64,000 nucleotides of DNA from Acytostelium subglobosum LB1 (Eukaryota > Evosea > Eumycetozoa > Acytosteliales > Acytosteliaceae). A program made the translations under genes and the position numbers. The stretch spans positions 248,001 to 312,000 of the forward strand of contig NW_012236518.1 in NCBI RefSeq assembly GCF_000787575.1. The letters run 5' to 3'. The notes under the pieces are model-generated. The model saw nothing but the letters and a program-made list of their open reading frames with translations. It ran no database searches and had not been told where the DNA came from. Every line of letters begins with the position of its first letter. Positions within the stretch are counted from its first letter, which is position 1. Shown here in pieces: positions 60,201-64,000 of the stretch.

Positions 60201-61396
60201 ACAACCATACTGATGGCAAGTATCTCTTGTTCAAGCGTATCCAGAAGATGACTGGCCTCAAGTTCTCATCGCGTATCAATGAGGAGTTCCTCAGTCGTCC
60301 AAACACATGGCTCGAGCGTGGTGAATACCCATTGGACATCAACGATCTTGAGGAGATTGGCATCCGAGTCAAGTACATCCCCTTCCACAACGTGGCACAG
60401 GGCTACCTGTTCAAGGTCAAGGGCGAGCTGCTCTTTTCCAGCGATCCAATCGCCGCATCGAGGTTCTTCAACCTGGCACTGGAGAAGTTGGAGACGGCTT
60501 TGGAGACCGATCCAAACAACACCAACACTCTGTGCACGATGGGTGAGGTCTACCTTCATCTAGGCGAGGGTAGCTCGCACGCCCTCTCCGAGCTGTCACT
60601 CAATCTCGAGAACCCATTGGTGGCCAAGGCCTACGAGTACCTAGGCCGAGCCATCTTCTCCAACAGGACGCACACCATGTCACTGTTCCGATTTGCCCAG
60701 CTCCTCGAGCGTCTGTCAGAGTTTGATCGTGCCGAGGAGTATTACATCGCATCACTCGAGTCCAATCCAAACAACATCGCCTGTCTACAGGAGTATGGAA
60801 ACTTCTTGCAGACTGCGCGCAAGGATCCAGCAGCAGCCGAGCCATTCTTTGTTCGCGTGTCTGAGAACCATCAGTACCTGCACGTCACCTCACAGCGACA
60901 GACCGAGCTTAACCTACGCGGCTCGTCCGGTCTTCTCAAAGTGCGTCCCAAGATGGAGGCCAGCAGCAACAACAATGCACTGGACTCGACATTCTATACA
61001 CATCACAAGCGATCATCATCAACCAGTAGCGGCAGTGGCACGATGGACTACCAGCCACATGTAACATTCGCCAACAACATCATCAACAATAGTAGTAGTA
61101 CTAGTGGCTATCAAAACACTCACAACAATGGTCACAGTAGGAGCAATAGTAGTAATAGTAATAGTAGTAGTAGTACAACCAGCAACAGCAGCAGCAGCAA
61201 CAATCTATTATCACCAACTTATAAGCCAAGCATTGATAAGTCGAAGTCATCGATGCATTTAACAACACCGGCTCACATGAAGTCATCATTCCCATCACTG
61301 ATCACCACTCCATCCACACCGCCATCCACTCCGAGGACGACCAAGCCAACAACAACAGCAACAACAGCAACGACGAATGGTGTAAATGTAATGTAG
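57218..61396 (+). CDS. CLU-domain and TPR protein with N-terminal membrane anchor
   Basis: A 1370-aa protein in two exons (57218-60064, 60131-61396). Residues about 1-24 form one hydrophobic helix (VIVDWLVSVILAITAAYLV) followed by basic residues (LKKRLKRNADLR), which suggests a membrane anchor with a cytosolic body. Low-complexity and acidic stretches occupy residues 60-540. The centre matches the CLU (clustered mitochondria) domain: FAIDKENFYGSDYAASCVAG, HELKGLINVF, and GFDGRYYLLDFARIFPPE, the family's hallmark. After it come TPR-like repeats (AASRFFNLALEKLETALETD; FDRAEEYYIASLESNPNNIA). The CLU-N domain of CluA is absent, so this is a CLU relative and not CluA itself. A role at an organelle surface is inferred. 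Confidence 0.8.
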
Positions 61397-61542
61397 TATA
61401 ATGTAGTAATAAATTATAATATCTGTATGTATGTACATATTTATACTGATCCCTTTAACATCATCACTGAAGAAGGGTCAGGAATATTGATTGATTGATT
61501 TGATTGATTTGATTGATTGACTGGCAATGGAGCACTTCCATA

Positions 61543-62690
61543 TTATCTGCTGAGGGCCATTCTTTCCTTCTCAATGTCGTCCAGGAATTCCTTGACGGTT
61601 GGCATCAATGTGTAGAGTTCATAATTGATTCCTCTCAGGAACAATCGTTCCACAAGACAAAGGTCCTTCTTTGAACAACTGAAACATTTGGCCAGGTATG
61701 AATAGTCAACTCTGATCGATTCTCCCCAGAACTTGACACATATCACCGCACTATATAAGTTGATCAATTGATTGATGAGTTAGTTATTTCTCCTACGATG
61801 ATGATAATGTCGAAGGAATATACATACCTGATGAATAATAGATTGAAGAATTGATTGTGATTAATTCCACAACGCTTGACAAACTTGTCAGCATAGTAAA
61901 CTACTAATGGGAAGAATGTCATAGGTGTCTCGTAGGATTCCAGTATGTTCTTGGCAGTGCTCAATGCAATCTTGATTTGTTCCATGGTGTCGTGTTGGTC
62001 ACTTTGTACAAAGTGAGCATTGTCATAGGTGGAGAGCCATGACATCACTCTGTGGACGTAGAAGTCGATATCGGATGGGATGACAATGAATTGATTGTCC
62101 TGGTGAAAGTACATGTCAATGTCGTCGAGGCTGCCGGCCGACATTGAGAATGAGTCCTCTTGGATGTTGTCGACATCGACATTGAACAAAGGAATTGCGG
62201 CAAAGTCTTGTGTGTCCAGTGGTTGTGAAGCAAGATGGTCGGTATCAGTTGGGTCGTCGTAAGATGGAGTGACAAAGGCGGAGGATGGAGGTGATGGGTA
62301 TGGTTGGTAGGAAGAAGATCCGGCGGCGGACATATATTGTTGTGAGTCATTGGCGCACATCGACATCTGTTGTTGTTGATGTTGTCCATCAATGGCAGGA
62401 CAGTGATCAACACTACTTCTCCAACTTCCTCCTACATTTCCATCCAATACCTGTTGTTGTTGTTGTTGACCATTGATCATCATTTCTTTGTCGTAGGTAT
62501 ATAGTCTTCTTGTTGTTTGTTGTTGTTGTATTTGGTATGAGGTTGTAGATGTTGTTGTGGACATTATTGGTGTTGATGGTGATGTAGGTGAGCAAGTATC
62601 GAATGATGGCGTTAAATATTTAATAGCTTGATTGCCTAATGTGTAAGCATTCCTTATTAATGATTGTATACTATATTGTTGATAATCCAT
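61543..62690 (-). CDS. PHO80/P-type cyclin
   Basis: A cyclin of 356 aa in two exons (62690-61828 and 61750-61543) joined in phase 2. The first two thirds are low complexity (Gln, Ser, Thr). The last 130 residues form a cyclin box of the PHO80-like (cyclin P/U) class: FFPLVVYYADKFVKRCGINH, then across the intron SAVICVKFWGESIRVDYSYL, AKCFSCSKKDLCLVERLFLR and GINYELYT. The usual order, A-x-K-F-ED with the kinase-contact lysine, appears as CVKFWGES. Such cyclins pair with Pho85/CDK5-type kinases in nutrient and development control. Its partner here is unknown. Confidence 0.85.
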
Positions 62691-63456
62691 ACATGTATAT
62701 TATGTCTATATATATAGTTAATTGATTGATAGTGTTGATATTGTTGATTGATTGTACGTTGCTTTGCGTGTCCGTGTGAGTATTGTTGATAAAGTGATAA
62801 TGGTCTTGATTGATTGTTTGTTTGATTGTTGATTATTATTATAATGTATGAATAATCTAACTGTAATAATATATATAAGTATAATGTAATGTAATGTAAG
62901 TACTTCTTAAGTGTTCATCCTGGTTCTATAAGAGCTTCAAGTTGATGACGCATGGGTGGTGGTAGATGGTTCTGGTGGTGTCGTTATTAGATGAGCGTCG
63001 TCGTCGAAGAACAGTGATCATCGCATTCCCCCCGATAGTGGGGGGAGTTCTGAACAAAGACACTGAGTCACCGTGTTGCGGGGGCCGATGGAAACCATGT
63101 TGGAACGTTAATATAAATTAAATGACAAAAATGGAAATGGAATGCTCACTCACATAGTTTTTGTTCCTTCCTGGTCCCAGGGCCACAGGTCCGTCTTGCC
63201 CCATAAGGGAAGAGTGTTTGTTTTCGGGGTGTCGTGTCAATCTCTTACAAACACACGACTCTGTGTCCAATCCATCCATTCATCCATCATGATGCCCAAG
63301 CCCATACGTGGCTATTTAGATGGCGCGTTGACTGTGTTCATGAGTAAGTAGGACGATCTTTATTTGCTTTGATGAGCAATGCCCATCGTACCAACCACCT
63401 TACTTGTTCGAGAGAGATGTCAACACGTTGACACCCAACAAAACACGAACCTTAGG
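62691..63456. other. Intergenic, 766 bp, GC-rich centre
   Basis: Lies between the cyclin 5' end and the 3' end of the ICT1-like gene. The left 200 bp are AT-rich promoter-like sequence. The centre (62930-63460) is unusually GC-rich for a spacer and contains a perfect GC hairpin. No ORF is convincing on either strand. Confidence 0.4.
63027..63046. other. Perfect GC hairpin
   Basis: TCCCCCC (63027-63033) pairs with GGGGGGA (63040-63046) around the loop GATAGT, giving seven uninterrupted base pairs, six of them G-C. It has no T-tract afterwards, so it is not a bacterial-type terminator. It may belong to an unannotated RNA or be incidental. Confidence 0.6.
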
Positions 63457-64000
63457 TTACTCAGAGCTGTCGTTCATGAATACTTTGCCTCGTCCAGCCT
63501 TGATGTCAGAACGAAACATCTTATCCTTCTTCCTCCTCTCCTGGGCGTAGGTGGGTACATCGGTGGGCAGCCTCTCCTTTGGGATGATCGACGACTTTAG
63601 TAGTATCCTCTCCAGTTTCTCGATGCAGTCATGCAGGTTAAGCTTCTGCTCCCTATACTTGGACGAATTGATTACGAACTCTCCTGCACTATTTATGTTA
63701 TTGCGGTAGTTTGACTATTATTGGTTAAAGTGTCCGCGTGAGCAGATCGTAAAAGGTCAGTCGGATATGGGTTATTATTGCGACAACAAGTTGTCAGATT
63801 GACCAATCAATCAACTCAATTGATCATCTTCATTTGTACATACGTAGAGCATATCCTTGCAATGATCTGACAACCAATCGGCCTGGTTGACATTGAATCT
63901 TGCTTCTACTTTTGTGTTGACCTTGTTGACATTCTGTCCACCTGGTCCACTAGACCTTGAGAATTGGAAATCAATCTTATCTCTTGGTACATGGAACTTA
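63457..64000 (-). CDS. ICT1/MRPL58-like peptidyl-tRNA hydrolase, right-truncated
   Basis: Mitochondrial ribosome-rescue factor related to class I release factors. Two exons are visible: 64000-63844 (continuing past the window edge) and 63714-63457. The first contains FSRSSGPGGQNVNKVNTKVE, with the universal GGQ tripeptide that enters the peptidyl-transferase centre, and QADWLSDHCKDMLY. Joining to the acceptor at 63715 in phase 0 gives SNYRNNINSAGEFVINSSKY and REQKLNLHDCIEKLERIL, the ICT1-type continuation. The basic C-terminal tail (AQERRKKDKM) suits binding in the empty mRNA channel. There is no stop-codon-recognition domain between, which favours ICT1 over RF1/RF2, although the N-terminus is not seen. 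Confidence 0.88.

Overview
This is a 64-kb eukaryotic window from a dictyostelid social amoeba. Support comes from the gene content: an expansin-like protein, hssA/B-like small proteins, a TmcB-like membrane protein, Crinkler-type P-loop genes, an IPT/TIG surface protein, and Gln/Asn/Ser/Thr-rich insertions. The introns are short (about 55-130 bp), with GTAAGT or GTATGT donors and TAG or CAG acceptors. Coding regions prefer C or G at third positions, so base composition is richer in GC than D. discoideum. An Acytostelium-like or other non-discoideum lineage would fit, but that is inference. I found no transposon, viral relic or confident RNA gene. One 100-N gap lies at 15756-15855 and one single N lies inside a gene at 7872.

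Layout. 0-4 kb: a left-truncated Crinkler-like gene (-) and an expansin-like gene (-). 6-12 kb: two probable nuclear regulators, an Hda2/3-like plus PHD protein (+) and a winged-helix protein (-). 13.5-21.3 kb: fimbrin (+), the gap, two tandem hssA/B-like genes (+) with duplicated promoters, then a degraded IPT/TIG surface-protein gene (+) whose last exon is derived from an hssA/B-like gene. 21.3-29.3 kb: a TmcB-like multipass protein (-) and a GT10 fucosyltransferase with a LamG-like tail (-).

29.9-43.5 kb is dense housekeeping: CHMP1 (+), a glutaredoxin-like protein (+), PEX5 (-), SKI3/TTC37 (-), HEATR6 (+) and a small secreted protein (-). 44.7-54.5 kb: an LRR multipass receptor-like protein (+), Arp2 (+), Sar1 (+) and the PP6 catalytic subunit (+). 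54.6-64 kb: a second Crinkler-type ATPase (-), a membrane-anchored CLU/TPR protein (+), a PHO80-like cyclin (-) and a right-truncated ICT1-type ribosome-rescue factor (-).

The genes do not form one pathway. Recurring themes are cytoskeleton (fimbrin, Arp2), membrane traffic (CHMP1, Sar1), RNA and translation quality control (SKI3, ICT1), and cell surface or signalling (TIG, LRR receptor, expansin, fucosyltransferase, TmcB-like). Exon structures were built by hand from splice motifs and reading phase. For nearly all multi-exon genes the spliced length is an exact multiple of three. The most unusual locus is 15.8-21.2 kb, where hssA/B-like duplication, a possible exon capture and pseudogenisation of a surface-protein gene occur together.
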